Shown here: piece after piece, positions 46,450-55,630 of the stretch
Numbering within the stretch: position 1 is the stretch's first letter
Layout of the letters: each line of letters starts with the position of its first letter
From: Thalassotalea euphylliae
Lineage (GTDB): Bacteria; Pseudomonadota; Gammaproteobacteria; Enterobacterales; Alteromonadaceae
NCBI RefSeq assembly: GCF_003390335.1
Contig: NZ_QUOU01000001.1
Location: 3,968,001-4,032,000 of the forward strand
Direction: 5' to 3'
DNA: 64,000 bases
Translations under genes and position numbers: made by a program
The notes under the pieces: model-generated
Databases searched by the model: none
Told to the model about the DNA's origin: nothing
Seen by the model: only the letters and a program-made list of their open reading frames with translations

Positions 46450-47202
46450 CTAGGCTCGACGCTGGCGAACAATCTCAAATAAACAAATACCTGTCGCCAC
46501 CGAGACATTTAAACTGGACACGCTACCCGCCATTGGCAATTTAACAAGTTGATCACAGTGCTCACGCGTTAAACGGCGCATCCCTTTGCCTTCAGCGCCC
46601 ATCACCAGAGCCATCGGACCATCGAGCTTAACATCGTACAAACAGGTATCAGTTTCACCAGCAGTGCCAATAATCCACACGCCCATTTGTTGGAGTTGTT
46701 TCATCGTGCGAGCAAGGTTAGTGACTTGCACAAGCGGCACGGTTTCCGCTGCACCTACGGCGACCTTTCTTACCGTTGCCGTAATGCGTGCTGCTTTGTC
46801 TTTTGGCACAACAATAGCTTGTACGCCAGCAGCATCGGCATTACGCAAACAAGCCCCTAAGTTATGCGGGTCAGTGACACCGTCAAGGATCAGTAAAAAT
46901 GGCGACTCGTTGTTGCGCTCAGCTTCGCTTAAAATATCTTCCAAGTCATTTTCGGTATAAGTTTTACCCGGCTTAACACGTGCCACTACGCCTTGGTGTT
47001 GCTCACCGTCACTTTTGTCGTCGAGCACTTTCCTGTGCACGAGTTGCACCGGAATACCATACTTTCGCGCTAAGTTGATAATAGGTAATAGACGCTCATC
47101 ATCACGCCCTTTGAGTAACCACATTTCAACAAAACGCTCAGGTGACCGTTTAATTAGCGCGTTGACCGCATGGATACCTAAAACAATTTCTTCTTTTGCC
47201 AT
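46450..47202 (-). CDS. rlmB: 23S rRNA (guanosine-2'-O)-methyltransferase RlmB
   Basis: RlmB methylates G2251 of 23S rRNA. The 250-residue protein has an N-terminal L30e-like RNA-binding domain (about residues 1-75) and a SPOUT methyltransferase domain with LLILDGVTDPHNLGACLRNADAAGV, GAEGKGMRRL and KLPMAGSVSSLNVSVATGICLFE, the three trefoil-knot motifs. It follows rnr by 60 bp, the conserved rnr-rlmB order. Confidence 0.97.
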   Translation of the reverse strand: MAKEEIVLGIHAVNALIKRSPERFVEMWLLKGRDDERLLPIINLARKYGIPVQLVHRKVLDDKSDGEQHQGVVARVKPGKTYTENDLEDILSEAERNNESPFLLILDGVTDPHNLGACLRNADAAGVQAIVVPKDKAARITATVRKVAVGAAETVPLVQVTNLARTMKQLQQMGVWIIGTAGETDTCLYDVKLDGPMALVMGAEGKGMRRLTREHCDQLVKLPMAGSVSSLNVSVATGICLFEIVRQRRA

Positions 47203-47262
47203 ATCACTTACTTAATTTAACTTTTTAACTTTGCTTAGAAGCCTAATTGGCTAAGACAGCAA

Positions 47263-49707
47263 CTACTGCTTAGCACGCTTGCGGGCATTCTTACCCGGGC
47301 GAGATTTTCTCGCCTTGCGCTTTGCCGCTTTTGACTTTTCCTTTTTCGGCTGCTCCTGCTTCGCCTTGGCTTTTTTCGATTTTTTACCAGCAGCCTTATC
47401 GCCCTTGTGCTCTGGCTGGTAACTGACCCCGCCTCGGCCTTTCGATTTCGCCTTGCCCTTGTCCTTCGTTGCACCACCGCTTTTGTTTGCATCACGTAGA
47501 GGTTTAGCACGTTTGATCACGGCGTCTTCACCGCACAGCACCAGATCAATTTTCTTTTCATCGAGATTTACTGCCGCGACTTGCACTTTTAGGACATCGC
47601 CAACATGGTAACGGGTATTGGTTTTCTCGCCTGTCAGACACATACGTACATCATCAAAGTGATAGTAATCACGGCCAAGCGAAGTAATATGCACTAAGCC
47701 TTCAATATGCAAGTCAGAAAGGCGAACAAACATGCCAAAGTTAGTAACGGTTGAAATCACACCGGTAAACTCATCACCGACATGATCTTGCATATACTCA
47801 CATTTTAGCCAATCAGCAACATCACGGGTCGCGTCATCTGCGCGGCGCTCAGTCATTGAGCAATGCTCACCTAAGTTGACGACTTGCTCTTCTGAATAGC
47901 TAAAACAGCCAACATTCACTGGGTTGTTTGCTTGTGCTTCTAAAATTGCTTTAATCACACGGTGAATCACCAAATCAGGATAACGGCGAATCGGCGAGGT
48001 AAAGTGACTGTAGGATTGTAACGCTAAGCCAAAATGACCAATGTTGTCACTTTGATACACCGCTTGCTTCATTGAGCGCAGCAGCATGGTTTGGATCAGC
48101 TCTTGATCAGGGCGTCCGGCCACTTTTGCCAACACATCACTGTAATCACGTGGCTCGACTTCTTCTGAAATCGGCATGGCAATGCCAAGTTCAGCCAAAT
48201 AACTGACGAAGTTTTTATATTTTTCTTCGCTTGGCTTGTCGTGCACACGAAACAAGCCCGGCATCGCGTGTTTCTCCACGAATTTAGCCGTGGCGACATT
48301 CGCTAAAATCATGCACTCTTCAATCATTTTGTGCGCATCGTTGCGCACTAATGGCAGAATGGCTTCGATTTTTTTGTCGGCATTAAAGATAAATCGCGAC
48401 TCTTCTGTTTCAAACGCAATCGCACCGCGATTTAGACGCGCATCGTTAAGAGCGGTGTAAAGCTTGTGCAGCTCTTCTAATTCCTCAACGCGCGGCGCAT
48501 ATTGCTTACGCAATGCCTCATCACCATCTAAAATGGCCGCTACTTTAGTGTAAGTAAAGCGCGCGTGAGAGCGCATCACCGCAGGATAAAACTTACTGCC
48601 TGATAGCTTGCCGCGCTCACTGATGGTCATTTCACAGACCATACAAAGGCGGTCAACATCTGGGTTTAGCGAGCATAAGCCGTTAGACAGTTTTTCCGGC
48701 AACATTGGAATCACTTGGCTTGGAAAATAGACCGAATTGCCACGCGCAATTGCTTCATCGTCTAGGCCACTACCTGGCCGCACGTAATAACTGACATCAG
48801 CAATTGCCACCCACAAGCGCCAACCACCTGACTTTTTGCGCTCACAATACACCGCATCATCAAAATCTCGCGCGTCTTCGCCGTCAATGGTCACAAGTGG
48901 CAAGTCACGTAAATCAACGCGACCTTGCTTGGCAGACGCTTCAACCTCTTCGCTAAGCTCGGCAATTTCATCTGTCACCGCTTGCGGCCACTGATGCGGC
49001 AAGTCATGCTCGCGCAATGCGATGTCAATTTCCATACCGGGTGCCATATGGTCGCCTAGTACTTCAATCACTTTGCCGACAGCATTACTGCGCTTACTCG
49101 GTCGTTGCACCACTTCAACCACCACCACTTGGCCGTGGCGAGCACCGAGTTTGCCATCGGGTACAATCAAAATATCTTGGTTAATTCGGGCGTCATCAGG
49201 GACGACAAACGCCAGATGATTCTCGACAAAAAATCGCCCAACAACGCCTGATTTTCTTGGCTCGATAACATCGAGTATTTTAATTTCTTTGCGGCCTTGG
49301 CGATCGGTGCGGTCAAGCAGAATGGCTTCAACGATATCGCCGTGAATCACCCGCTGCATTTCATGAGAGGAGATAAAGAAGTCTTTACCGCCCTTGTCAG
49401 GGGCAAAAAAACCATAGCCATCGCGATGGCCTATCACCCTGCCCGTTAGCTTGGCACTTTGGTCGGCAATCACATACTGTTTAAACTTATTAAACGTTAG
49501 CTGGCCAGCGTTTTCCATTGCACGTAAGCGGCGCTTAACCCCAATTTTGCGATCTTCGTCTTTGCCATAGCCCAACTTTTTAACAATAGCGCTAAAGGTC
49601 ATCGGGACAGCGGATAATTTGATAAGTTCTAGCAGGTGCTCGCGGCTGGCAACAGGCTTTTCGTACTTGTTAGCTTCGCGTTCAATGAAAGGATCTTTTG
49701 GGCTCAC
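47263..49707 (-). CDS. rnr: Ribonuclease R
   Basis: RNase R is a 3'-5' exoribonuclease that degrades structured RNA, important in cold and quality control. The 814 residues have an N-terminal HTH (about 25-80), cold-shock domains, the RNB catalytic domain with DGEDARDFDD (275-284, four catalytic Asp) and HFTSPIRRYPDLVIHR, an S1 domain (GEFTGVISTVTNFGMFV) and a Lys/Arg-rich tail from about residue 735 that fits the RNA-unwinding basic tail of the family. It is followed by rlmB and preceded by motX. Confidence 0.97.
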   Translation of the reverse strand: MSPKDPFIEREANKYEKPVASREHLLELIKLSAVPMTFSAIVKKLGYGKDEDRKIGVKRRLRAMENAGQLTFNKFKQYVIADQSAKLTGRVIGHRDGYGFFAPDKGGKDFFISSHEMQRVIHGDIVEAILLDRTDRQGRKEIKILDVIEPRKSGVVGRFFVENHLAFVVPDDARINQDILIVPDGKLGARHGQVVVVEVVQRPSKRSNAVGKVIEVLGDHMAPGMEIDIALREHDLPHQWPQAVTDEIAELSEEVEASAKQGRVDLRDLPLVTIDGEDARDFDDAVYCERKKSGGWRLWVAIADVSYYVRPGSGLDDEAIARGNSVYFPSQVIPMLPEKLSNGLCSLNPDVDRLCMVCEMTISERGKLSGSKFYPAVMRSHARFTYTKVAAILDGDEALRKQYAPRVEELEELHKLYTALNDARLNRGAIAFETEESRFIFNADKKIEAILPLVRNDAHKMIEECMILANVATAKFVEKHAMPGLFRVHDKPSEEKYKNFVSYLAELGIAMPISEEVEPRDYSDVLAKVAGRPDQELIQTMLLRSMKQAVYQSDNIGHFGLALQSYSHFTSPIRRYPDLVIHRVIKAILEAQANNPVNVGCFSYSEEQVVNLGEHCSMTERRADDATRDVADWLKCEYMQDHVGDEFTGVISTVTNFGMFVRLSDLHIEGLVHITSLGRDYYHFDDVRMCLTGEKTNTRYHVGDVLKVQVAAVNLDEKKIDLVLCGEDAVIKRAKPLRDANKSGGATKDKGKAKSKGRGGVSYQPEHKGDKAAGKKSKKAKAKQEQPKKEKSKAAKRKARKSRPGKNARKRAKQ

Positions 49708-49813
49708 ATGAAATGCTCTGGATTTTTTTTGTAGTATAACCTCAGTTGCGCATTTCTAGTGAGCGATTTAGCGTATTTTGTGTAAAAGCTTGTGCTAAAG
49801 TTTGTACGAAAAG

Positions 49814-50440
49814 TCAGTACTTTATGCGTTTAGCTTTGGCAACAATATGCGCAGGCATTTTCTCGGCAAGCTTGGCGAGCGACATGCCAATGCGCTTGTG
49901 CACCTTTTTGTCGTCAGTCACAGCGTGATGTAACTGGGAGTAGAGTTCGGGGAAATCTAAAGGACTGCCATGGCCTTGGTTGTAAATATCCGCCAAACGC
50001 ATTTGTGCTTTTAAGCTATTAGACGCCGACGCCGCCTTTAAGTACATAATCGCTTTGTCTAAATCAGGCTGCATAAACTTGCCAACATGGTGATAACGGC
50101 CTAGCTGCTCCAACGCTTCTGGCAAGCCTTGGTCGGCCGATAGCTGCATGTAGTAAAGGCCCAATTCGATATCTTTTTTGATACACACGCCAAAGGCCAG
50201 CATATCGCCCCACAAAAACTGGTAAGACGGTAGTTGCGCCTTAATGGCGCGAGCTTCAATATCTTGTACGAGTTGGCATTCATCAAGCACTACTTGGCTC
50301 AGGTGCTTATTTTCCTTGATCAGATCAAGTAACTGGTTGTCGGTGTAAATTTGCACCGCTTCAAAGCTCTGCGCTTTGCTGGGCGCTACTGCCAACAGCT
50401 GTAGTACAGCAAGTGAAACAAGAAAGAAAAGTACGCGCAT
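49814..50440 (-). CDS. motX: Sodium-driven polar flagellar motor protein MotX
   Basis: MotX is a periplasmic part of the T-ring that holds PomA/PomB stators in Na+-driven flagella. The 208-residue protein has a signal peptide (1-23, ending PSKAQS), then VQIYTDNQLLDLIKENKHLSQVVLDECQLVQDIEARA and PSYQFLWGDMLAFGVCIKKD, which match MotX, and Sel1-like repeats (about 90-170: GLYYMQLSADQGLPEALEQLGRYH). Two Cys are positioned for the known disulfide. It lies directly upstream of rnr, a position seen in Shewanella and Vibrio. A sigma-28-type promoter precedes it. No other flagellar gene is in the window. Confidence 0.9.
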   Translation of the reverse strand: MRVLFFLVSLAVLQLLAVAPSKAQSFEAVQIYTDNQLLDLIKENKHLSQVVLDECQLVQDIEARAIKAQLPSYQFLWGDMLAFGVCIKKDIELGLYYMQLSADQGLPEALEQLGRYHHVGKFMQPDLDKAIMYLKAASASNSLKAQMRLADIYNQGHGSPLDFPELYSQLHHAVTDDKKVHKRIGMSLAKLAEKMPAHIVAKAKRIKY

Positions 50441-50501
50441 GCTTAAATTACCTAAGTGATAACGATTATCTACTGTGATTGAAATCGGGCCGTGTAATTG
50501 G

Positions 50502-50528
50502 TTATCGGCCTACGGCCACAGAACCTTA
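50502..50528 (-). promoter_or_regulatory. Sigma-28 (FliA) promoter of motX
   Basis: On the minus strand TAAGGTTC, an 11-bp spacer and GCCGATAA match the FliA consensus (TAAAGTTT-N11-GCCGATAA): six of eight at -35 and eight of eight at -10. It lies about 60 bp upstream of the motX start. motX belongs to the late FliA-dependent class in vibrios, which agrees. Confidence 0.8.
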
Positions 50529-50729
50529 ATAAGCCGTATGAACCAGCAACTCAGCGCCAAAGAGTTGTCGCCATCAAATGACCCGTTAGTTTCAACCTCT
50601 ATTCTTCAGTTTTAAAGCAATTACAATACCATGGCGAGTAAAAATGGCGAATAAAGCACTTTTAGCTTGCTTAGCGGTTAATAATTCTTAACAATTAACC
50701 CGTTAGCCATGATTAGCGAGTGGATGTGA

Positions 50730-51737
50730 ATGTCGTCATTAGCGCAGTTAATAGAAAACTCCAGAACCAATGAAGCAATAGCCAAAAAGCTATTTGAAAT
50801 TGAAACGGAAATTCTTAGCTGTACTTCAAGCAAGGAGCTCTTACAAACCTTGCTGACGATGATTAAAACCAAATTTCAGCTTCACGATATTCATTTATTA
50901 TTGGTTGATCCACCGCCGCTCAACTACATGTTAAGCCAAGTCGCCCAATCCGATTGGCACAAACAACACACCCGCCAAATTAGTGCTGAGCGATTAGCCT
51001 TGTTTCATCACGATGAAAAGCCAATGTTAACGAACGAGCTTGCGCAGTTTGACTGTATTTTGCCTGTTAACCTGTTTACAGGGGCAAAATCTGCCGCTTT
51101 TATTCCAGTGAAACTTGAGGGCAAACTATTTGGCAGCTTGCTGTTAACCGATAGTAGCAAAGGCCGGTTTGCACCAGACTTAGGCACTATGCATTTAGAG
51201 CAGTTAGCCGTCAAAGTGAGCTTGTGTTTATCTAACGTGTTAATTCGCGAACAGTTGGAGTATATGGCCAACTACGATCGCCTCACCGGAGCCGCCAACC
51301 GACGGTTAATGGAAGCCACCATTGCCGACGAGTTAAGCCGTCAAAAGCGCTATGGCGTGCCATTTTCATTGCTGTTTATCGACTGTAACAAGTTTAAGCA
51401 AATCAATGATACCTACGGCCACGACTGTGGTGACAAAGTGCTTGTTTATGTTGCCAATCAGCTTAAAGAGTTGATACGCGATAATGACCGATGTTTCCGT
51501 TACGCGGGCGATGAATTTGTGATCACTTTGGCGAGCCAGCGCCAGCGTGAAGCAGACCAAGCTGCGGCGCGTTTAACACGTTTTTTTGCCACGCATCAAA
51601 TGCGCTATCAAGAATTACTCCTGCCCGTTACTATCAGCTGCGGCGCCATTGAAAGCAATGGCCAGCAGACCATGGATGAGTTGTTAAAATTGGCAGATAA
51701 AGCCCTATATCGACATAAAGCCGAACAGCCAGGTTAG
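50730..51737 (+). CDS. Cytoplasmic diguanylate cyclase with N-terminal DUF484/GAF-like domain
   Basis: The 335-residue protein has a coiled N-terminus, a GAF/DUF484-like sensor (about residues 25-170; CILPVNLFTGAKSAAFIPVKLEGKLFGSLLLTD) and a GGDEF domain (about 178-335) with DRLTGAANRRLME. The active motif is AGDEF (259-263), a variant found in several active cyclases, and the I-site RDND (250-253) is intact. No TM helices. It precedes the HD-GYP gene by 171 bp on the same strand, an obvious synthesis/degradation pairing. The start has no strong ribosome site. Confidence 0.9.
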   Translation: MSSLAQLIENSRTNEAIAKKLFEIETEILSCTSSKELLQTLLTMIKTKFQLHDIHLLLVDPPPLNYMLSQVAQSDWHKQHTRQISAERLALFHHDEKPMLTNELAQFDCILPVNLFTGAKSAAFIPVKLEGKLFGSLLLTDSSKGRFAPDLGTMHLEQLAVKVSLCLSNVLIREQLEYMANYDRLTGAANRRLMEATIADELSRQKRYGVPFSLLFIDCNKFKQINDTYGHDCGDKVLVYVANQLKELIRDNDRCFRYAGDEFVITLASQRQREADQAAARLTRFFATHQMRYQELLLPVTISCGAIESNGQQTMDELLKLADKALYRHKAEQPG

Positions 51738-51908
51738 CGCCCTTTTCTCTCCCCTTTTTTCTTCTCTCATCTCCTTTAATCATAGTGCCTCGGCGCGTTC
51801 AGTTAGGTACGCCGCGTCTTAGCCATTCAATTGCGAAGCTAATACTGACGTCTACACTTAATAATTAACCAACCTATTTATAACGAACCTCGCACGGAAA
51901 CCTTGTTA

Positions 51909-53096
51909 ATGATTATTGAAGTGGCGATAAGTGACCTAAAGCTTGGACAATATGTACTTGATATTGTTGATCAAACAGGAACCTACCAGCTGAAAGGTCC
52001 GGGGCACGTAAAAAGCCAGGCGATCATTGACCACCTCGCCAAGCACGGCGTGCTGAGCCTACTCATTGATACGCGTAAGTCACTGACGATAAAAAACGAA
52101 AAAAGCGGTGATATTCAATTCACTCGGCCGGAGCAAACCGATACCTACATTGCCCCCCTGGCCTTTGAAATTAGCCAAGCTAAAGCGCTATTTTCACACT
52201 CGAAGCACATTCAACAACAAGTATTGCGCAATATACTCAACGATGTTGACGTTGATTTAGCGCCCGTTAAAGAAGTTGCTGACGACACCGTTAACGCCGT
52301 TTTTAAAAACCCAGACGCGTTAGCGTGTGTGCTCAACATCCGCTTTAAAGACGATTATTTGCTTGAACACGCGGTCTCGGTTTCTGTGTTGATGACGATT
52401 TTCTGCCGTCATTTAGGCATTGAAAAACGCCTAACAAAAGAGCTCGCAATTGGCGCCTTCTTACATGATGTTGGTAAAATCAAAATACCCGATGAAATAT
52501 TAAACAAGCCCGGTAAGCTCACCCCAGAAGAGTTTGTCATCATGCAATCGCATGTCGAGCACTCGGTAGAGATTATCAACAACATTACCGGTATTTCCGA
52601 CATTAGCCTTGAAGTCGCGGCGCTTCACCATGAAAAACTCAATGGCAATGGCTACCCCTATCAGCTAGTTGCTGACGATATTTCCCTGTACGGCAGGATG
52701 ATCACCATTTGTGATATTTTTGATGCCTTAACCGCCAACCGAGTCTATAAAGCGGGCTATTGCCATGTTAAAGCGTTCAATATTCTGCGCAAATTAGCGC
52801 AAGACGGCGAGCTGGATTTACCCCTTGTCGATCAATTTATTCGCTGCATGGGCGTTTATCCAATTGGCTCTTTAGTTGAGCTAAATGCCAATCGGCTCGC
52901 CATTGTTGAAGCGAGAACCGATGATCCGATACGCCCCAAAGTACGCTCGTTCTACGACATAGACCACCGCCATTACACCATGGCGGAAGATATTGATCTC
53001 TCGAGCGTTGAAGGCGTTACCATTAAAAGTGTACGCGCCGACGACTTTAATCTAGAAATGAATAAAATCGTCGAGTTTTTGATGTTGCAAGGCTGA
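51909..53096 (+). CDS. HD-GYP domain c-di-GMP phosphodiesterase
   Basis: The 395-residue protein has an N-terminal DUF3391 domain (about residues 1-125) and an HD-GYP domain (about 140-320). The HD pair is at 186-187 (FLHDVGKIKIPDEIL) and the second signature is HHEKLNGNGYP (240-250), so the metal ligands and GYP are present. It should hydrolyse c-di-GMP to GMP or pGpG. The ATG two codons after an in-frame TTG is taken as start. It follows a diguanylate cyclase gene and ends at a long hairpin shared with the convergent chemoreceptor gene. Confidence 0.93.
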   Translation: MIIEVAISDLKLGQYVLDIVDQTGTYQLKGPGHVKSQAIIDHLAKHGVLSLLIDTRKSLTIKNEKSGDIQFTRPEQTDTYIAPLAFEISQAKALFSHSKHIQQQVLRNILNDVDVDLAPVKEVADDTVNAVFKNPDALACVLNIRFKDDYLLEHAVSVSVLMTIFCRHLGIEKRLTKELAIGAFLHDVGKIKIPDEILNKPGKLTPEEFVIMQSHVEHSVEIINNITGISDISLEVAALHHEKLNGNGYPYQLVADDISLYGRMITICDIFDALTANRVYKAGYCHVKAFNILRKLAQDGELDLPLVDQFIRCMGVYPIGSLVELNANRLAIVEARTDDPIRPKVRSFYDIDHRHYTMAEDIDLSSVEGVTIKSVRADDFNLEMNKIVEFLMLQG

Positions 53097-53134
53097 GGTA
53101 TTTAAAATAGATAGAAGGCAAGATACGTCAAACA

Positions 53135-53170
53135 TAAACACAAGCTAAAAAGCGGCTTAGCTTGTGTTTA
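53135..53170. terminator. Bidirectional hairpin between HD-GYP and chemoreceptor genes
   Basis: TAAACACAAGCTAA and TTAGCTTGTGTTTA form a perfect 14-bp stem with an 8-base loop, midway between two convergent stops. The T-rich distal arms (TGTGTTTA) resemble a weak U tract on both sides. A bidirectional terminator is the simplest reading. Confidence 0.7.
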
Positions 53171-53212
53171 CAGAGACTAAATTCGCTCACTCATACTTGC
53201 CAAGAGATGCAG

Positions 53213-55129
53213 CTAGTTCAACTTAAAGTTAGTAACTAACTTATTCAGGCTTCTCGCCATTTCGTTTAATTGCTGACTGTCATCAGCCATTTCATTGAGG
53301 TTAGATGAATTGTGCTGCGCCACTTGTGCAATTGCGGCTACGTGCGGGGTAATTTCACCAACCACATTAGACTGCTCTTCTGTCGCTGAAGCAATTTGGA
53401 AATTCATCTCATTGACTTGCGCCATATTGCCCACAATTTCTTCTAAGTGTTCACCTGACTTAGTTGCCTGCGCCAAACTCGAATTACTCAGCTCAACCGT
53501 TTGCGCGATAGACTCAACCACTACTTGAGTTTGTTGCTTAAATGACTCAATCGTCGTTTTAATTTCCTCTGCCGACTGTTGACTGCGCGATGCTAGGCTA
53601 CGCACTTCATCAGCAACCACGGCAAAACCTCGACCATGTTCACCAGCGCGCGCGGCCTCAATCGCCGCATTTAGCGCTAACAAGTTGGTCTGCTCAGATA
53701 CCGAGCGAATGACTTCCAAAATATCGTCGATTGATTCGGTGTTATCTGATAATTGATTTACCAAATCAGTGGTTTCTGCCAATTGTGAGGTTGTACTATT
53801 CACTGTCGCTAAGGTTTCTACTACTGACTCTGTACCTTGATTCGCCAAGTGCTCAGCAGCTTTTGAATAATCTGCTGCGGACTGGGCATTATTGGCAATT
53901 TCTCTTGCGGTCACGCCCATTTCATCAATCGCCGTGGCCACTTGCTCAGTGTTTTGTGTTTGAACAGAGAGCTCGTCGGTCATCTCAGATGTTTTAACGT
54001 CGACGTGACTCACCGAACTTTGCAATTCATCCGCCGCGCGAGACACCTGACGCAAAATATCAGCTAGGTGCTCAACAAAGTTGTTATAGCCGCGCGCCAT
54101 TCGACCGACTTCATCGGTTCTAGACTCGTCTAAGCGAATGGTTAAATCACCACCACCTTGGCCTATTTGCTCTAACAATTTGGTCATGCCACTAAATGGT
54201 GAGATAAGGCGCGTGATCACGAGTGTCACAAACACTAGAAATACCACGGCAATGATAACGCCAAGTAACACCAGTGAATAAGTTAAGCTATCAAGTTGTC
54301 CAAACACGTCGTCATAAGGCACATCAGCAACAATATACCAACCAAGATCAGGTAAGTAGCTGCTAGCTAATAAACTATGATGCTCAGCATTGCTTAACTC
54401 ATAACTGGCAAATGCCTGTTGTGTAAGCAGTACCGATTTGTCTACGCCCATATGTGAAAAGTAGTTTTGGCCAACCTTGTTAGTGTCGGGATGCGCAGCA
54501 ATCTTTCCATCGCCATCAACCAAGAAGACGATACCGTTCTCGCCAATTTTATATTGTTTAATGAGCTCCGCCATACTATCGACCGCAAAGCCGACCCCCG
54601 CCAGTGCTTTAAATTGGCCATCAATTTCAACGCGGTAGTTCACAAATAACGTCATTTTGCCATTCGCCGCATCAACATTAATGACGGCGGCAAAAGGCTT
54701 ACCACTGTTTTTAAAGCCATAGAACCAAAAGAATTCAGGATTATCCTCTGATACTTGCGTTAAAATACCATCAGCTGTGTAATAGTTACCTGTCACATCA
54801 GAAACATAGAATGAAGAAGTCGCATTAAATTCTTCTTTAATCGCTTTTAGGTAGTTAGACAACTTGGCACTGTCTTGCTCGCCACTGGCTAGAAATTGCT
54901 TGTAATCTGGATTGGTTGCTAACACACGAGAAACAGCAATCGGACGCTGTAAATCAGTATTAATACTGTTAACCACTTCCCCCATTACCGCTGGCAGCTC
55001 TTTGTCTATCGTGTTAGACAATACAATATTTCGAGTGTTAATAATGGTAAACGCGCTGATAATAGCGATTGCCATCACGATAACGATTGCCGAAGCTGCA
55101 ACAACTTTCGAACGAATATCAAGTTTCAT
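53213..55129 (-). CDS. Methyl-accepting chemotaxis protein with Cache domain
   Basis: This transmembrane chemoreceptor has TM1 at about residues 10-30, a periplasmic double-Cache sensor (about 35-275; FYVSDVTGNYYTADG and GENGIVFLVDGDGKIAAHPD), TM2 near 282-305, a HAMP domain (about 306-360) and a cytoplasmic signalling domain (about 380-638). The hairpin tip is VSEQTNLLALNAAIEAARAGEHGRGFAVVADEVRSLA. The ATG with AAGAGA upstream was chosen over an ATG seven codons earlier. No pentapeptide tether is seen. Ligand unknown; dCache receptors often bind amino acids or other small organic acids. It is a single-gene unit. Confidence 0.95.
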   Translation of the reverse strand: MKLDIRSKVVAASAIVIVMAIAIISAFTIINTRNIVLSNTIDKELPAVMGEVVNSINTDLQRPIAVSRVLATNPDYKQFLASGEQDSAKLSNYLKAIKEEFNATSSFYVSDVTGNYYTADGILTQVSEDNPEFFWFYGFKNSGKPFAAVINVDAANGKMTLFVNYRVEIDGQFKALAGVGFAVDSMAELIKQYKIGENGIVFLVDGDGKIAAHPDTNKVGQNYFSHMGVDKSVLLTQQAFASYELSNAEHHSLLASSYLPDLGWYIVADVPYDDVFGQLDSLTYSLVLLGVIIAVVFLVFVTLVITRLISPFSGMTKLLEQIGQGGGDLTIRLDESRTDEVGRMARGYNNFVEHLADILRQVSRAADELQSSVSHVDVKTSEMTDELSVQTQNTEQVATAIDEMGVTAREIANNAQSAADYSKAAEHLANQGTESVVETLATVNSTTSQLAETTDLVNQLSDNTESIDDILEVIRSVSEQTNLLALNAAIEAARAGEHGRGFAVVADEVRSLASRSQQSAEEIKTTIESFKQQTQVVVESIAQTVELSNSSLAQATKSGEHLEEIVGNMAQVNEMNFQIASATEEQSNVVGEITPHVAAIAQVAQHNSSNLNEMADDSQQLNEMARSLNKLVTNFKLN

Positions 55130-55150
55130 TGATCTCTTACTACCTTGCAA

Positions 55151-55630
55151 AGGAGCTGAGCTCCAAAGTATTTGAATGTGAGGGACGATTTTGGCGATTT
55201 AGCAAGCAAAAATCGAGCATATTTTTCATCACTAACAGGCATTTTAAACGTGTTATCGTCCACTTTTCGAACTGGTCTGATGAATTTTGCGCGCATTATA
55301 AACTACTGACTACTGACTTCAATTACCCAGCCTAAAATGTTACATCCTATTAACATAAAATAAGGGAGATAAGACAATTGGTTAGATATTTCATATGACA
55401 GTCATGACTACTGACCGAATACTTTGAGCTAATAGCCTAGTATTAGCGCAGTATGGCTTGACCTGTGAAATAAATCATTTGTGCAATGAACGAGCTATTT
55501 AATTATTGAGAAGAGGTAGCTCAAAGAATAGGGTTGATGAACCCAAGTAGCTATTTAGATTAAAAGTCTAATCTGGCGACTCACAAATGTTCGTTAAATT
55601 TGTGGGCCGCACATGATTGATCAAACGTTA
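55151..55630. other. Intergenic region upstream of the chemoreceptor gene
   Basis: About 480 bp with no supported gene. The right part (55540-55620) has two small inverted repeats, including CACAAAT-N9-ATTTGTG, which may form the 3' end of the aspartoacylase-like transcript. The left part must carry the chemoreceptor promoter; GACGATAA on the minus strand near 55252 resembles a sigma-28 -10, but no matching -35 was found. Confidence 0.4.

Noticed and set aside
55252..55275. Possible sigma-28 promoter for the chemoreceptor
   Set aside because: GACGATAA resembles the -10 but no acceptable -35 lies at the required 11-bp spacing.
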